In this document: one piece after another, positions 28,810 through 42,780 of the stretch
Layout of the letters: the number at the start of each line of letters is the position of its first letter
How positions within the stretch are numbered: position 1 is the first letter of the stretch
Source: Elysia chlorotica
Taxonomy: Eukaryota > Mollusca > Gastropoda > Plakobranchidae
Direction: 5' to 3'
DNA: 64,000 nucleotides
Assembly: GCA_003991915.1 (NCBI GenBank)
Contig: RQTK01000341.1
Coordinates: 1 to 64,000 of the forward strand
Position numbers and translations under genes: made by a program
The notes under the pieces: generated by a model
Told to the model about the DNA's origin: nothing
The model's input: only the letters and a program-made list of their open reading frames with translations
Database searches by the model: none

Positions 28810-31293
28810 ATTATAATAGGCCAACCAGGGCCTATTGTTATTACTATTGATTCTGTTTTGTGTATTAATATTGATTATTGCTTATGTTATTATAATATTA
28901 CTGTCTATACTATTTTGTTTTGCTGCATATACGGACCATCAAATGTGCCTTTAATTTTTAAAGGACAAATAAAGAGTTATATCTGATCTATCTTATTTTA
29001 TCAATACATACATGTACCTATAACTTATTTGTCAAGTTTTGTAGTCACAAACTATTGAGCTATTTAATGCAATTGAGTCAATTTGCTTTTTTTTTTCTTT
29101 AGGGGCAATCGAAAAATAGCTCAACTACTATCCTTCTAGGTGCCTGTGCACCATGCACATTTTAAGAGACCCTGACCCTTTTCCGTAGGCCTATTGTTCT
29201 TGGCCACTTGAGAATCACAAGTAGACTGTTATGCTCATTAAGATAATAAACGTTTATCTGTCTAAAAATCCGTTTTTCTTGTCACCAAAAGTTTCTATGT
29301 AGAGAATATAATAAAATAGCAAGCATGCTTCCTAAGTTATAATCTTAAACGAAGGTCAATCTTAAAACGTTTTATTTAAAAAAAAAAGGAAAATAAAAAG
29401 AAAAGTATTAGTACTATGTTTGTTTACCGCGCCCCCAGGTAGACCTATGTGTCATTTTATGTTATTTAAAAAAGCGGTGGCAATGTTGCCGAAACCCGCT
29501 GAAGCATTATAAACAAAACAAAACAAAAGCGAAGGGAAAAGACAACTAAAAACAAAACAAACAAACAAACGCAATGTCCCAAACAAAAACCAAGTCCATT
29601 ATTGGGGACAGAGTACGCCAGAACGACAGACATCTTAATCTTATCGGAATTATAAAGCTTCAACTTCCGAACCCCTTTTCATCTTAACTACTAGTATCGG
29701 TTCGCAATGAAATTCTGAATAAAATCTATACAATTTAGAGACCAATTTTAGACAGGCGAAATCTTAAACTCTATTGATCTAGATCTAGTTTGTTTTAGAG
29801 TAAAATTTAGATTATTCCTAGATCTAGATTCTAGATCTGGGACAAGGTCAAATGATGCTCAGTTCAGCCTTGCTATTTTCAAATCCTTCAAAATTCGAGA
29901 CCAATACAACAAAAAGTGCCTCTTATAGTCCAAGACATAATGTTTAGCAATTAGAGCTAGTAGCCTTTTTAGTGAGTTATAACAGTTTTTGTACGGAATA
30001 TCCCACATGAATATAGATCTAGATCTAGATATATATACATGTTTCAAGGCCACGTTTCATAGCATGATTTTGGAACCATTTACTATTACCAATTTATTAT
30101 CTTAGATCTCTAAATCTCTACCTCATGCAATTTTACATTTTCAAAAAGAGTATATTTTCCTCTGCCTTTTGGAGTGGTCAGCACCTCCTAGACCTAATTT
30201 TTTATGATTAATTAAATATTTGGTGTTGTTTGTGACGCTTGGCATGACTCTTATTTACCATAAGGCACTTCTATTGAATAAATATGGACGTAACTTATGT
30301 CTACCTTGGTTATTTAGTATTATCTCAGTCTAATGATACCTTTGTTTAAGTATTTTGATCAGCGGATGGATAGGAAAGCAGTGGGACTATTTTAAAATTT
30401 TTGCATCACAATGTAACAAATGACACTGTCAATCCCTTGCGACTGTTTTTTTTCATTTCTGTGAGATGATTTCCACATTTTTTATCAACCTAATGCATCA
30501 ACTTGACTTATTATGAGGAAAGCATTAAGGTCTAAGTCCAATTTTTGTATTAGAAATACAATTTGATAATATTTGTAAATTTTATTTATTTTAACTTAAA
30601 CTGTATAAGGGCTACAAGGATGAAACTTTTTTTTTGTGCTCACTAACAACATCTTGTGTCTCACCACAACTTGTCACAAACAACTCCTAATGGTAGATTT
30701 ATAACAATACAACCACTGAACATGTACGCTATCTCTTAGTATACATTTAACAAAGAAATAAAATAAATGACTGAAGGCAAAATTTAGTGGTAGAAAATTA
30801 ATATATTTCAAACATTAAATAAAACACTTTTAAAATGGGAAAATGTAATTAGTGAAAAATCTGTCATGGTTTCTTCAAGTTTGCGGCCTCAAATAGGTAT
30901 GAATTACACTTTTTTCTTCTTTATTCAGCATCAAGGGATAAACCAAAAGAATAATTTAAAGTTATCTAATGCTTAAAGCCAAGTTTGTAGTACTGTGTTG
31001 GAGTCACGCGTCACAAATAACGCCATTGCATTGAGTGATTAAAGTTCTAAATTTAAAAAATTGAAAATATCCACGATTTTCTCAGCAATAATTTTACAAA
31101 ATATAGATTTAGTTTCTGTGTTTTGCCAAAGCATTTTGAGGATTTGGTAACTTTAAATTTTTTTCTTGTTAGGTTGCACTTTTTGACCTCTTCTCAGGTA
31201 TAGATTTAGTTTAGTAGGACTGGCTCTTATTTATAAAAGCATACATTTATCCCATAAAGACAGACTGTGGCCGTCTCTGCATTGTATTTAAAT
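28810..31293. other. Intergenic region upstream of TKFC
   Basis: AT-rich, with no recognisable gene. It contains AGATCT-palindrome clusters at 29773-29845 and 30014-30031. The TKFC promoter must lie near 31.2 kb, but I see no convincing core element. Confidence 0.5.
29773..30031. repeat. AGATCT / TCTAGA palindrome clusters
   Basis: Two dense patches of overlapping AGATCT and CTAGAT words separated by about 170 bp of ordinary sequence. Confidence 0.6.
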
Positions 31294-34200
31294 ATGTCTT
31301 CTAACAAAACAAAGAAACTTATCAACAATGTAAGTATATATCACGGGTAAGTGAATATTAGACCAAAAATAAAGATAAATCTAGAATAATTAAATTAAAT
31401 AAATCAAGTGAGTTGGCATAATCCATTACATTTTTTTTTTAGAAAGTAGCTAAAATGTATATTGCTTTTAATGTTTATTTGGCATTGCTTTGTAGTTTAA
31501 GATTTAAAGAGCAGGATAGAGTGGTTGCATTGAGACTAAAAGATCAGCTTTCATGCAGGAGGTTGGGGGTTCAACTTCAAGCCATATCCCTACTGGTTGA
31601 ATTGGTCCAGCATCGTGTAACTGCACTATATTATAGTCAGTCACCATTAAGAACCTCTCCTAAGACATAGGAGGCTTTTTGAAAACGACCAAAAATTGCA
31701 TGAGTATCAATTTTGCAATTAAAATTAAAGCCAATTCAATAAAACCTCCTTTTATAAGTATCATTTAAAACTTTTAAAGTAAGATGAAATTAAAACTTTT
31801 AAAGGCTTTGAACCTTCCATTTATATTGAATAAGCAATTATAAATCTGTTGGTTTCAGGTTCATGAGTGTGAGAGGCAGAGCAATGAAGGAATGGTTGCA
31901 GTTAACCCGGGCATGAGCCTTGTAGATGGATATACAGTTGTTGTGCGCACAGATGCACCCCAGTATCTGTCGGAAAATAAAGTTATTGTCATCAGCGGTG
32001 GAGGCTCTGGGCATGAGCCTGGTCATGCAGGTATTTTTTGGAAAGAAGCATTCAGTTTGAAAGAGCTAAACTACTTCTACATTAGCAAGTAAAAATTAAC
32101 CAGGACAAAATGTTTTATCTCTTGACTCTCCTATTGTGTTTTTTGCATAGATTGTCTTTGTTGATTTGCTTGCATACATCATTTTGACCTGTCTGTCTTC
32201 TAAATGAGAAAGTTGTTGATGTCCCTTCCATATCCAAAACATGTTCTAAAGACTGGGGCATTTAAGGAAGCATATCTCATTTGTCATCATCCTATGCAAG
32301 TTAAAGTTAAGAGCTTCAAATAAAAGTTGTTGAGACTTCTTTGAGGCTCACATTTTATTAGAGCAATGTGAAACATCTTCCTGTTTTCTTGAAAGTGCAC
32401 TTTTTCTGATAGGTAATGGTCATGTTAGTATTTAATTATGGCATCACCTTGTTGGTTATTGTGTTAGGAAAATCTTATAGATTCAGTTCAATATAATTAT
32501 ATTATGCACTGAAACTACCTTTTTAAGTTCAAACTTTGAAGAATCTTTTGGCTTTGTATTGACTGAATCAATAAATTGTTTAAATTGGGTGTCTCAAAAG
32601 AACCTGGCAGTCAAGTTTTGATCTTTATAATTGTAGTCATAGTACAGTTTAATTTATACAATATTCATATTGATTATTATTTGATCCTTTGTACTCTAGC
32701 AAGAGAGATCTTACTTTTGAATAAAGTTTGTTCACAGCAGCTGTTATGTCATAAAGAATTTTTTTACTTTAGTAGTAACTGTATGGTGACATTCTTAAAC
32801 AGAACTAACAGTTACATTACACCAAAGTATACCCTAGCACAATTTAACATTTTCTAGTTTAAATAATGGGGGAAAAGATAAATTATTCCTTTGAAATGTT
32901 TGTTCTGTATTTAGTTGTCATGTTTGTATTATTACTTGTGTTTAACTTTAAAAAAAAGTAAACCACTATACCTTATCACTTCAGGATTTGTTGCAAAAGG
33001 AATGTTGACTGCTGCTGCTTGTGGAAGTGTTTTTGCCTCTCCACCTCCACTGTGTATAATGGCTGCAATCAATGCTGTTTGCCAACAAAAAACAGGTCTT
33101 ATATTATATTGTATCATAAAATGCAAACCCCTTTAAAAAAATGTTTTTTTTCTCTTTTAATTGTCATGAGATAGACTGAACTGTGGCATTACTTGGTCTC
33201 TCTTTTGCAAAAATGTATTGTGATATTTTGATAAAAGGTGAAACTTGATGTTTTGTTTTATCACCCTTTTGAAATCCTTATCACTCACTATCTTCAGAAG
33301 TATGAATATCTGTATCTTAAAAGGTTTTTATCAGTATAATGTTTGCGTTGTTCATATTTAACCTTTAGTCATATTTAGATTTTGAAGATTCATTATGATA
33401 AATGAAAGGCCTCTGCCACATCTGTAAAAAGATTTTGAAATATGATTCCATTGAGTAGCATTGGTTATACTTTTCCTGTTGACTTCACCAATTACAGGTT
33501 GTGACATCATAATGGTGGTGACCAACTACACAGGAGATAGATTAAATTTTGGCATAGCCTGTGAAAGGGCCAGAGTCAAAGGCCACAATGTTGAGATGGT
33601 TGTTGTGGGAGAGGATTGCGCTTTGGACTCTGTGGATCATTCAGCCGGAAGACGCGGTCTAGCTGGTACTATATTCATTCATAAGGTGAGAAGCTAAAAA
33701 TAAAATGAAAGTATCTATTTTCATTTCAAAATTAAATTTTTTTTTCTTTTCAGTTTTAAAATTGAGATACTGTTTATAACACAGCTCAAATTTACACTTT
33801 GCTTTAATAAATGTACCTAAAAAATGTTGAAAGCTCGAATGCCCAAGAATGTTTTTATTTGCATGTTTAAAATTGCTAGAAATAAAAGACTAATACAACC
33901 CATGCGGATTGTTCTGACAATGTGTAATTTATTATTTAGTAGCATTATTTACAATTGTTTAAATTAATTTAAATTTAAAAGCATCGTATGAAAAATGTGT
34001 TGAAGGATCAATGGTATAATAAAGCTTCATGATTTTTTCCATTGATTATTATGACTTTAGAATTTTCTCTGTTATCAACTATTCCTAATTTTACATGGTC
34101 GTAAGAGTCTACTTCTTGCCTGGTATTGTTTATGGAAACTAAGCTCCTCTTTGATATTTCATTTACTGCGTATTTCGTCACATTGTTAACAAATGGTCTA

Positions 34201-37200
34201 TCTCAAAATTAGTAGTTTTGAGAAGAAAAGGAAAGAAATTGTTTAAAATTGCGTCTTCTCTTTAAATGTATGGGATTGTTCAACTAAAATTTTAAAAATT
34301 TAGCCCAGCAGATTTTCTTCATTATATATCAGATAGATGTGGTGATTTTTATGGTGGGTCAGTGTTGTTTTGGTCTATTTTATGAGATAGACCATTATGT
34401 TAGTATGGTGACTATTTGTTTTGATTTGAAATAATTGTTTGCTTTATCCCCTGTCTTATAGATTGCTGGTGCTATGGCTGAAATGGGAAAGAGTTTTTCT
34501 GACATGGTCGCTTACTTAAACACAGTAAAAAGCAAGATGGGTGAGAAGACTAAACGTCATAACAAGGCACTTTAACGAATTTTAAGTTTGAAGTAAATAG
34601 CTGATGAAAAGCAGGTATTTTTCAATTGATTATCCTGTTAGATTTACAAGATACTTCAATATCTGTTTTTTATCAGTTTTCATGATTTTTTTTTATCGCT
34701 CCCACTCTCAAATACCTTACATAAATATAGTTTTCAATCACCATTTTCGGTGTTTTATTTACAGGCTGAAGTGCGTCTTAGGATTACTGCTCATGACAAC
34801 TGAATTTTAAAACTATTTTGAGAATGATGTCATATAAAAAAAAAATCGTAACCCAGACATGGTGTCATTTCAAGTCATGTCATGATGCCGTTCGGATTCG
34901 GAATTGACGTGTCATAGATTTCCAAGCCAAATGGTTTTCACTAATCTTTGTTATCAAACTCATAAAAAATCCGAATATTTACCATATTTTTTAGGTACCA
35001 TCGGCCTGTGTCTTTCTCCATGTTCTGTGCCTGGCTCGGCCCCCACATTCACTTTAGGGAATGACGAGATGGAGCTTGGTTTAGGTGAGTCTCATTGATC
35101 TCTCTACATATCGTCATTAAGATGGCAGTTGTAGTTGGGTTGAGTTAGTTTAATGTCCAACATCAGCACTATATAGGCTATATTGTGGACGGGCCCCAAG
35201 ACTGACATACTGACAATTTTATGTGCTGCCACACACGAGACGGGCACATTTTATGATTTTTTAAAGTTTTGATAACATTATACGAATTGTTCTTTATTTT
35301 GGCTTTAGGGATAGTAAAATTCCTTGGATTATAAGTACAATGTTGTCGTAACCTTATAACCTTATGACGTGTCTCAAGGTATAAGAATTAGATGGCTTAA
35401 AATGAGATGTAAACTACAGCGACGTTCGATGTGCGACCCTAGTCTTCTTTTTCTTTAGTTAATTAAAAACAAATCAGCGCATTTTAATATTAACTTTACT
35501 ATGAGACAGATACAGATCTATTAAATGCAGTGACATGTTAATAAAAAACATTCTGCCAGGCCAGTGTCAGTTTAAGGTATGGCTATAGCTCTGTTAATAT
35601 TTTGGCATGATTTCACAATTTAGTGAATTATTGTTTTCCAAAATACGATGAAGACTGAAAATATGTGTATTGCTGTTGTCCTTGCTTTAAAAATTTACAA
35701 TTGATTAGATAAATTTGTCCAAAAGTAATACTATGTTTAAAAAAAAAGACTTTTTAAGTAAAACTATGTTTAAATAAAGCTAACAAAGAGATTGCATCAC
35801 TATGGTCTCTGCAATGATTTTACTTTTCAATGCTTTTCAGGTACTATTTGCAGTTAAATAAAACAATCTTGTATATGCTTATTACTTTTTTGAATCCCTT
35901 AACTTTCTTTCTCTACTCGAAATATTCAGGTATACATGGAGAGGCAGGCATTAAGAGGATAAAGGTTGGTTATTTGATTTTCATAAGTTTCATTTCATCT
36001 TTTGTAATATCCTCTCGTAACAATTTTGTATTTGCTATTGATATGAACAAAATGTTTAACTACAAGTAACTTTTATTTAATAGAGTGATGTTATCTAAAT
36101 ATACTTTAAATTTTTTTTTTTTTTCTGTTTCAAATTCATATTATTTTTGTTTCTCCCATCTCTATTTTTTCTTTCTTTTTTTATTTTTTTTATTTGCATA
36201 TCTTTACCCCTTTACAGTCTTTTGAAGAAGATAGCTGAGTGCTACATCCATATTCGATTATACAAACTTTTTTTTTTTTTTTTTTACTGATCTCAAGTTT
36301 AATGAAAAAAAGTATACACCCTAAGAGAGAATTAAGGTAGCTAAGAGAGTCATGTAAATAATAAAGAAGTGATAAGCAAGTCTGAAATTGAGGGAATTTG
36401 TATCAAGTGGGATTTTTTATTTGGCCAATCGAAATTAAAAAAAAAAATTAAATAAAGTAAAAATTAACATATGTCACATATTGACAGGTTCAAACAGCTA
36501 AAGAAGCTGTCAAGACAATGATGGACCATATGACAAACAAACAAAGTTCAACACATATTGACATTGAGTCTGGTTTGTACACCTGTTTTTTTAATTATTG
36601 TAACCACTAAATCTAATATTTACTTTAATTTGTCAACTTATCAACTTTATTGACTGGTTATCCTCTAGCTTACATCTGACATATCTAAGTCAAGAAAGTA
36701 GTTGAATATTCATGAAGAATGATCGAAATTCACTCAGTGTCCACTTCAAACATTTAATAACAAGTAAACAATTAAATTTCAAAGTACCTAGAATAAGTCT
36801 TAACCAAGTTCTCTTATATGAAGACAAGAATAATAACTGTCTTTTATTGTGATTAACATGCCTAACATAGCCAAACATATGTGTAAAGCAGAGATCACTG
36901 TGCTCTTGAAAGGACAGAGAGCGTGCATATTGATTTTTATGACTCTAAAATCAAACATCCTTCATTTATTTCCCTCTTTTTTTTTTAGGTGATCGTGTCG
37001 CCTTAATGATTAATAACCTTGGTGGAACATCCGTTCTTGAACTCAATCTTGTTGCCAAAGAGGCCATTTCATATCTTGGTAAGTTCTTTCTTGATTTTGC
37101 AATAAAATCATAATGACTATTTGAGTGTAGAAAAAATAAAGATGAATATTTTAATGATTTTGTCATCTCAAAGGTCTGCAGTTGTAATTGAGCTACATTG

Positions 37201-40200
37201 ATTTATTCTAAATAAGTAAATAGCACCCATTTTTATGGCAATGAATATACCACAGCTAATTCTTACTTTATATAGAAGTACAAAGTCGCCTCTCATTCAA
37301 TAATATTTTTAAAATTATTTCAGAAAGCAAAGGAGTGTCTATTGACAGGGCCTATTGTGGCTCATTTCTCACTTCACTGGAAATGGCTGGGGTATCTATT
37401 TCAGTGCTCCATGTGGACGATACTGTTTTGGAATATCTTGGTGAGAGCACAGATAGAAAAACAAAACAACTGTATGTAAAAAAAAAAAAAAAAATTGTGT
37501 ACTTTGAGGAGGATATGACAAATGCAAGTTTATTAAAGTAAGTAGTGAAGTCTTAAAAAAAATTCTTTCCTATAATTATATCTTTTTCTTTTGGCCACCC
37601 ATGAAAGCCTTTATTTATACTTTTGAAATATATTTATTATGTTCTCATATCTATTTTTTTTTTAGTTATTATTCAGTTGCAACACTATTTTGCTCTCTTA
37701 ATATTTTATTAAGGAAAATTTATACATCGAAATTATACATGAAAAAAAAAGACCTAATTTCAGAAAAGTGAGAGGTATGAAATCTTAGTGAAAAATTTGT
37801 GTGTATTATTTTTTTTTTTCTGGAATTAATGAAGAAATTTATTTGGTTACAGATCTCCCCACTGCCTCCCCTGTGTGGAGACCACCATACATGGCCCCTG
37901 GACAAAAATTCCGCAAAACACCAGGGCTGGTAACAGTACCAACAGAGGACAAGATTGTATTTGATGAGACCGCAGCAAAGCTAGACTCAGGTGGATGCTT
38001 CTAATATTTTTTACAAGTTCATAAAGGTATAATAGTGTGTTGCCTTTGGTAGTCTGTCTGAGAATCTACAATTCTTAAAGCTTTTAAATACAGTCGAACT
38101 TGCCCATGGCGACCTTTTAAGATTATAGACAAAAGTGGTCACCCAAGACAGGTTTTTGTGTTGGGCAACAAAGATCCACTAAGTAGCTGCAACATTTTCC
38201 TATTTGATTTTTATTATACTGCTTTCAACATTTCCCATTATTATCTTCTACTTTAACTGAAATGTTAAAATATTTATTCCTACTAGGAACTGCTGGCTTG
38301 GTGTTCAAAGCTTTGCAGTCTGCCTGCGAAAAGTTGCTGGCTATGGAGGAGGAACTCAACGATCTTGACAAACAGTCAGGAGATAGTGATACAGGATCCA
38401 CGCTTGGTGCAGGGGCTAAAGGTATAGAGCAGATATGAATCACAATGACTTTTAGGTATAAGTTTATTCATTTACACATGTTCTAGCATTCCTTTGAAAA
38501 TAAAAGTACTGATATCTGTGCAGACTTGGTTTGCATGTTTTCTCACTTTGAACATTTAGTTATGTTATAAAACTGTATAATTATAATTAGATTTAGTTGC
38601 ATTAGGTAATTTTCGACGATTTGCCTGGTGTAAAAAATGTATTCTTTACAATGAGAAAAATGCAATCAACTGTTGAATACAAGAAAATCAGTTTCAAAAG
38701 CATATACTTTAAGGGTAAAACTAAATTAAAAAAAATGTTAATTATTATCTTTGTTCAGATACACATGTATCCATTAAATAAAAGATATCAAGGCTTTCTT
38801 CTTTTCTTTTTTTTTTGTCCCCAAATGTCTTGATTTTCTATTACTTTAAATGTGTATGATATCTTAAAAGTTTGAAAAAAAAAGTTCCAAATATATTTAC
38901 TTCAAGCAATCCTTGAAAAGCTTGGCCCAGCATCAGCCCCAACTCTCCCAGTCGATTGTCCACACACACTTGCTTTGACTCTCGGCCAGATCACTGAAAC
39001 AAAAATGGGTGGCTCATCTGGTGCTGTGAGTGGCTTTTCTTCCATTGCCTAATTTCTCAGATAGGCTCTTTTTGTATTGTTTTTTTTTTTAATACATAAT
39101 AACGACTTTTAAGAATATTGATTGATAAAATCAGGAGAAAAAAAACAACCAACATAACAAATTGGTTGATGTTGTTTATGTGTCGAATTTAAGTTGTTTT
39201 TTTCTCCATTCAATTGGGAACATTTATTGTTGAAGTTAAGAACAAGCATAAGAAAGAAGATAAACAATAACTGATCAAGATAATTAATTTTTCCCCATAA
39301 AGAGAGAGTCATGTAAGAATTGATACTAATGGAAAAGGATGAAAATAAATGTTTACACATGGGAAAGGGATTTTTTAACTGTTTACTTGTACTATGTATG
39401 ATCAAGAGAAGTTTAATTTACCTTGCAGATGCATATCATACAATACAAATCAAATAGATTTTTTGTTGTTGTTATCTTTGCCTCAATCAGTCAATTGAAT
39501 ATTTTATTTCCACAGCTTTACAGTTTATTTTTTACTGGAGCAGCACAAGAGCTTAAGACTACCACTAAAGAAAGTCTTTCTGCAGCCCTTTCCAGTGGAT
39601 TGCAAGCAATAATGAAGTGGGTGACACACTTATGTATTTATGAAGTGAAAAGTTTTAACCTTACATACTCTTTTTTATGCCTGTATGACACAATTATGTA
39701 TTTATGAAGTGAAAAGCTTAAATTGTATATACTCTTTTTTATGCCTGTATGTTTTTTTTTCAGTTTCATTCTCTCTATTTTTTTGTTTCAATTGTTTAGC
39801 TACGAAGCAGAATAAGGATAAAAAAATGTTCACCCCATTATTGATTTGTGAATAAAGTCTTCATTTATGAAGACTAGGACATTATTTTCCTTTAATTTGC
39901 AACATCTTTGTAAATGACTTTCTTTTTTGTAATCATTAGATATGGAGGTGCAAAGCCTGGCTATCGAACTATGGTATGTATATTTTTTTTTTTTTACATA
40001 TAAATACATCTTAAATTTTAAGAAGTAGCAGAGAAATCACAGAAAAATTAAATAAAATAGAGAGCTTGATTTTCCACAAGTTAATATTGTCCAAGCTTAA
40101 TAGAAAAATGTTAAAGTAGGTTTCTATTTTTGACAGACAGGGCTGTGCTAATTTTTTGATTATGATAAAGAAAGAGAAAATGGGTGAAAAAGATGTTAGT

Positions 40201-41230
40201 CAATATTATAAGAAAAAGAAGAGAGAAGAGGAGCAAGATGTAAGACTTTAAGCTTCAATGAGAAAATTTGACTTGATCCATGTTCTACTGTTTTCATTTT
40301 CAAATTAATGCTGTATTTCCTAATCATAGATTACTATTGTTTTTTTGTAGTTGTTTTCTTAAAATTTTTTTTTTTTATTAAAGTCTCTTATTTTTCAATT
40401 GAAACAGGTTGATCCATTGCATGCTGCGGTTCAAAGTATGACTGATGCTAAGAACAGTTCTTTATCAGTCATAGAATCTTTGAAAAAGGCTGCTGAGGTA
40501 ATTTGACTTGTTTATACGATCCATGCATTATACTTTTTTTGCAGTTTTATAATTAAATTGTTACTCATAATTTTAAAAATACTAGAACTGAAAAAAAGAA
40601 AAAAATTAATAAAAGGAGGTGTGCATCAGTGAACAGAGAAGGTTTCCAATCTTATTCCAATAAATTTGGCTTAGGATAGCTCTTCATATTACTATTAGAC
40701 TGTATTTTTTTCCTACACTAAAAGTATCTGAATCCAAAATCCAATTGATTTAATAAGATTTTGAAACCCTCAACATTAGGAAGATAGTTGAAAACTGAAA
40801 TTAGAGACAAAGACAGACAGAAAACTCATTTAAAGTAGACGTTAGCCCCAACCCAATAGACAAGAACCTAAAAAAATTATCTGCTAATTCAATTTTACGT
40901 CAAGGCCATTGTGAAAAGAAAATCAACCTGAAATATTTTTTTTTAAACTTCATCATTCATTTTGGTGAGATAATTTTCTTAAATTTTATTAACGTTGCCA
41001 TAATTAATACAACTCGCCTCTACATTTTTTCTATACGCATCAATTGACACTATGCTATTTTCACTGTACTTCTTCCATTATAGGCTGCAACCAAAGCAGC
41101 TGCAGCCACCAAGGACATGGATGCTCAGGCTGGCAGGGCAAGCTACGTAAACAAGTCTCTTCTAGACAAGCCAGACCCTGGGGCACTGGCCGTTGCAAGT
41201 TGGATGACCGCTGCAGTTAACACTTTGTAA
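31294..41230 (+). CDS. TKFC: Triokinase/FMN cyclase (dihydroxyacetone kinase), 17 exons
   Basis: Cytosolic ATP-dependent kinase of dihydroxyacetone and glyceraldehyde; vertebrate TKFC also makes cyclic FMN from FAD. Exons: 31294-31329, 31859-32030, 32985-33095, 33498-33685, 34462-34540, 34995-35084, 35930-35964, 36488-36572, 36989-37078, 37324-37440, 37853-37990, 38287-38421, 38907-39025, 39516-39616, 39940-39973, 40408-40497, 41084-41230. All phases close, giving 588 residues (human 575). The DhaK part (about 1-350) has [38 protein letters not shown] and [12 protein letters not shown], where His228 is the covalent substrate-binding histidine. The DhaL part (about 380-588) has [14 protein letters not shown] with the three Mg-binding Asp (408, 413, 415), then [13 protein letters not shown] and the C-terminal [18 protein letters not shown]. 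The Gly usually between the last two Asp is Ser414. The exon 3 donor is a weaker GTCTTA. Confidence 0.96.
31512..31640 (+). mobile_element. tRNA-like SINE, diverged copy
   Basis: The tRNA-like head reads TAGAGTGGTTGCATTGAGAC, with box B-like GGTTGGGGGTTCAACTTC. It is followed by CCCTACTGGTTGAATTGG, which matches the join between head and body of the other copies. The body is strongly diverged. Lies in TKFC intron 1. Confidence 0.55.
35135..35247 (-). mobile_element. SINE, truncated copy
   Basis: On + reads TTTAATGTCCAACATCAGCA, CTATATTGTGGACGGGCCCC, and TGCCACACACGAGACGGGCA, then stops. This is the 3' half of the family on the minus strand, in TKFC intron 6. Confidence 0.8.
38091..38190 (+). 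mobile_element. pogo/Tigger-like terminal fragment
   Basis: Starts CAGTCGAACTTGCCCATGGC directly after a TA and is followed by GGCGACC and GTGGTCACC words. The same end type occurs at 62050. The opposite end was not found. Lies in TKFC intron 11. Confidence 0.5.
39624..39750. repeat. Tandem duplication, two 63-64-bp units
   Basis: Both units run from ACACA.TTATGTATTTATG to TTTTTTATGCCTGTATG, with few differences, starting 8 bp after the exon 14 donor of TKFC. Confidence 0.9.
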
Positions 41231-41316
41231 TGGCATTGTCATCTTGTGCTACTTTTTTTTCTCTCTAATGCTTCCCTTGTAACAAAAGCTGAAAATATCT
41301 ACTGTCTCATCCAAAG

Positions 41317-41322
41317 AATAAA
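41317..41322 (+). terminator. Polyadenylation signal AATAAA of TKFC
   Basis: Canonical hexamer 87 bp after the TAA stop, the first in the 3' flank. Confidence 0.6.
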
Positions 41323-41505
41323 TAGTATAATTGGGAAGCATTATAGGCATGGTTATTTACAATATAATTGGGATTTACTTGTTAAACATTTATTTTAAGA
41401 ACTGTATTTGGAATAATTGTTATTGTATAAATGTATCTTTTTTTTTAATTGTGGGGATTTTTCTGGGGATGGTGGTGGTGATGATGGTGGTGGTGGTGGT
41501 GATGG

Positions 41506-41558
<53 letters not shown>
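41506..41558. repeat. (ATG)n microsatellite
   Basis: GATGATG run of about 17 units, preceded by a GGTGGTGAT-rich imperfect repeat from 41468. Confidence 0.9.
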
Positions 41559-41560
<2 letters not shown>

Positions 41561-41561
41561 A

Positions 41562-41945
41562 AGGAGGAGTAAGAGGAGGATAATAATATGCTGTTTGATA
41601 GAAGGTCATTCATTAAGAATCTCGTTTTTTCTCCCAAGGTAAAATTTAAAAGAATAAATTCAATAACATGAAAATTTTTGACAAGACAAAAATTTTTCTT
41701 TCAGATTTTATTCGTTCAAACTTTTAATTTTTTTTTTCATATCTTATTTCAATGATATTAAAGCTATAGAAAATTTGTAATACCAGTAAGAGGATGCAGC
41801 TCATTTTTTGAGTACATGTTTTAAATAAAGAATAGTGAAGAAAACATGAATAAAAACTATGTATATTTCTGCACAAATACAATGAATACAAATTATATAC
41901 ATGTCTGCAAAAACACAAATACACATAACAGACGTTGGAGAGTCT
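41562..41945 (+). repeat. Local duplication downstream of TKFC, unit 1
   Basis: Matches 42550-42780 in order: AGGAGGAT.ATAATATG, TTTGATAGAAGGTCATTCAT, AGAATCTC, AAAGAATAAATT, GTACATGTTT, AGAATAGTGAA, TCTGCA...ACACAAATACACA, and AGTCTTC. The units differ by indels and the second is shorter. Confidence 0.7.
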
Positions 41946-42549
41946 TCAGCATGTTGGTATATTGTATTAAATGAGAACTACATTTTCCCATTATATAGGA
42001 AATTCTAATACCAAAATGTTTTGTTGAAAAAAAAAAATCAGTCACTTGTTGTTACACTGTACATGAAAACCCTGTGCCATGTTGCCTAAATTTTTTCTGT
42101 ATAATTTCTAGATATGTATGCCTTTTAAAAATTCTATTTCTTATAAAAACAATTTTGCAATCAGTTTTAAAATTGTATTTTATATAAAATGAGTTTCCAA
42201 TCAATGAACTATTTATAATTATATTGTTTTTGTTGTTGTTTTTTTGTTACATATTCACTTCCAGTTTAAAAAAAAAAATGTTGATGAATTAAAATGGCAA
42301 TTCTATATTTACATAAAACAAATACAAGAGTAATATATTACTGTATATTGCTTTGGACTAATGAGCTTCTAGTGTCTCTCACTTTACTTATATGTATTAC
42401 TTTTTGCTCAACATTACCTGAATTTATTTTACTCAAGAAAAAAATAAAAATCTTGGAATAAATTAATAATGTATTTGTTATACTTTCATGAAATATATTT
42501 TTTCGTATCAATCATGGAAAGATTCAAAATTCAATGTTCAGACTTTTTT

Positions 42550-42780
42550 TTTTTTTATTTAGGAGGAGAAGGAGAGGTTGGAGGTATAATATGGTGTATG
42601 ATAGTAGGGCATTTATTCAGAATCTCCTTTTTTATTCCGAACGTAAAATTAAAAAGAATAAATTTAAAAACATTTGTTAAGTACATGTTTATAAAAAGAA
42701 TAGTGAAAAAACGTGATAATTATATACATTTCTGCAAAACACAAATACACAAAAAAGACACTGGATAGTCTTCCGTATAT
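42550..42780 (+). repeat. Local duplication downstream of TKFC, unit 2
   Basis: Shorter, diverged copy of 41562-41945, about 0.9 kb further on. It is followed by GA and CA simple repeats (42787-42815). Confidence 0.7.
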
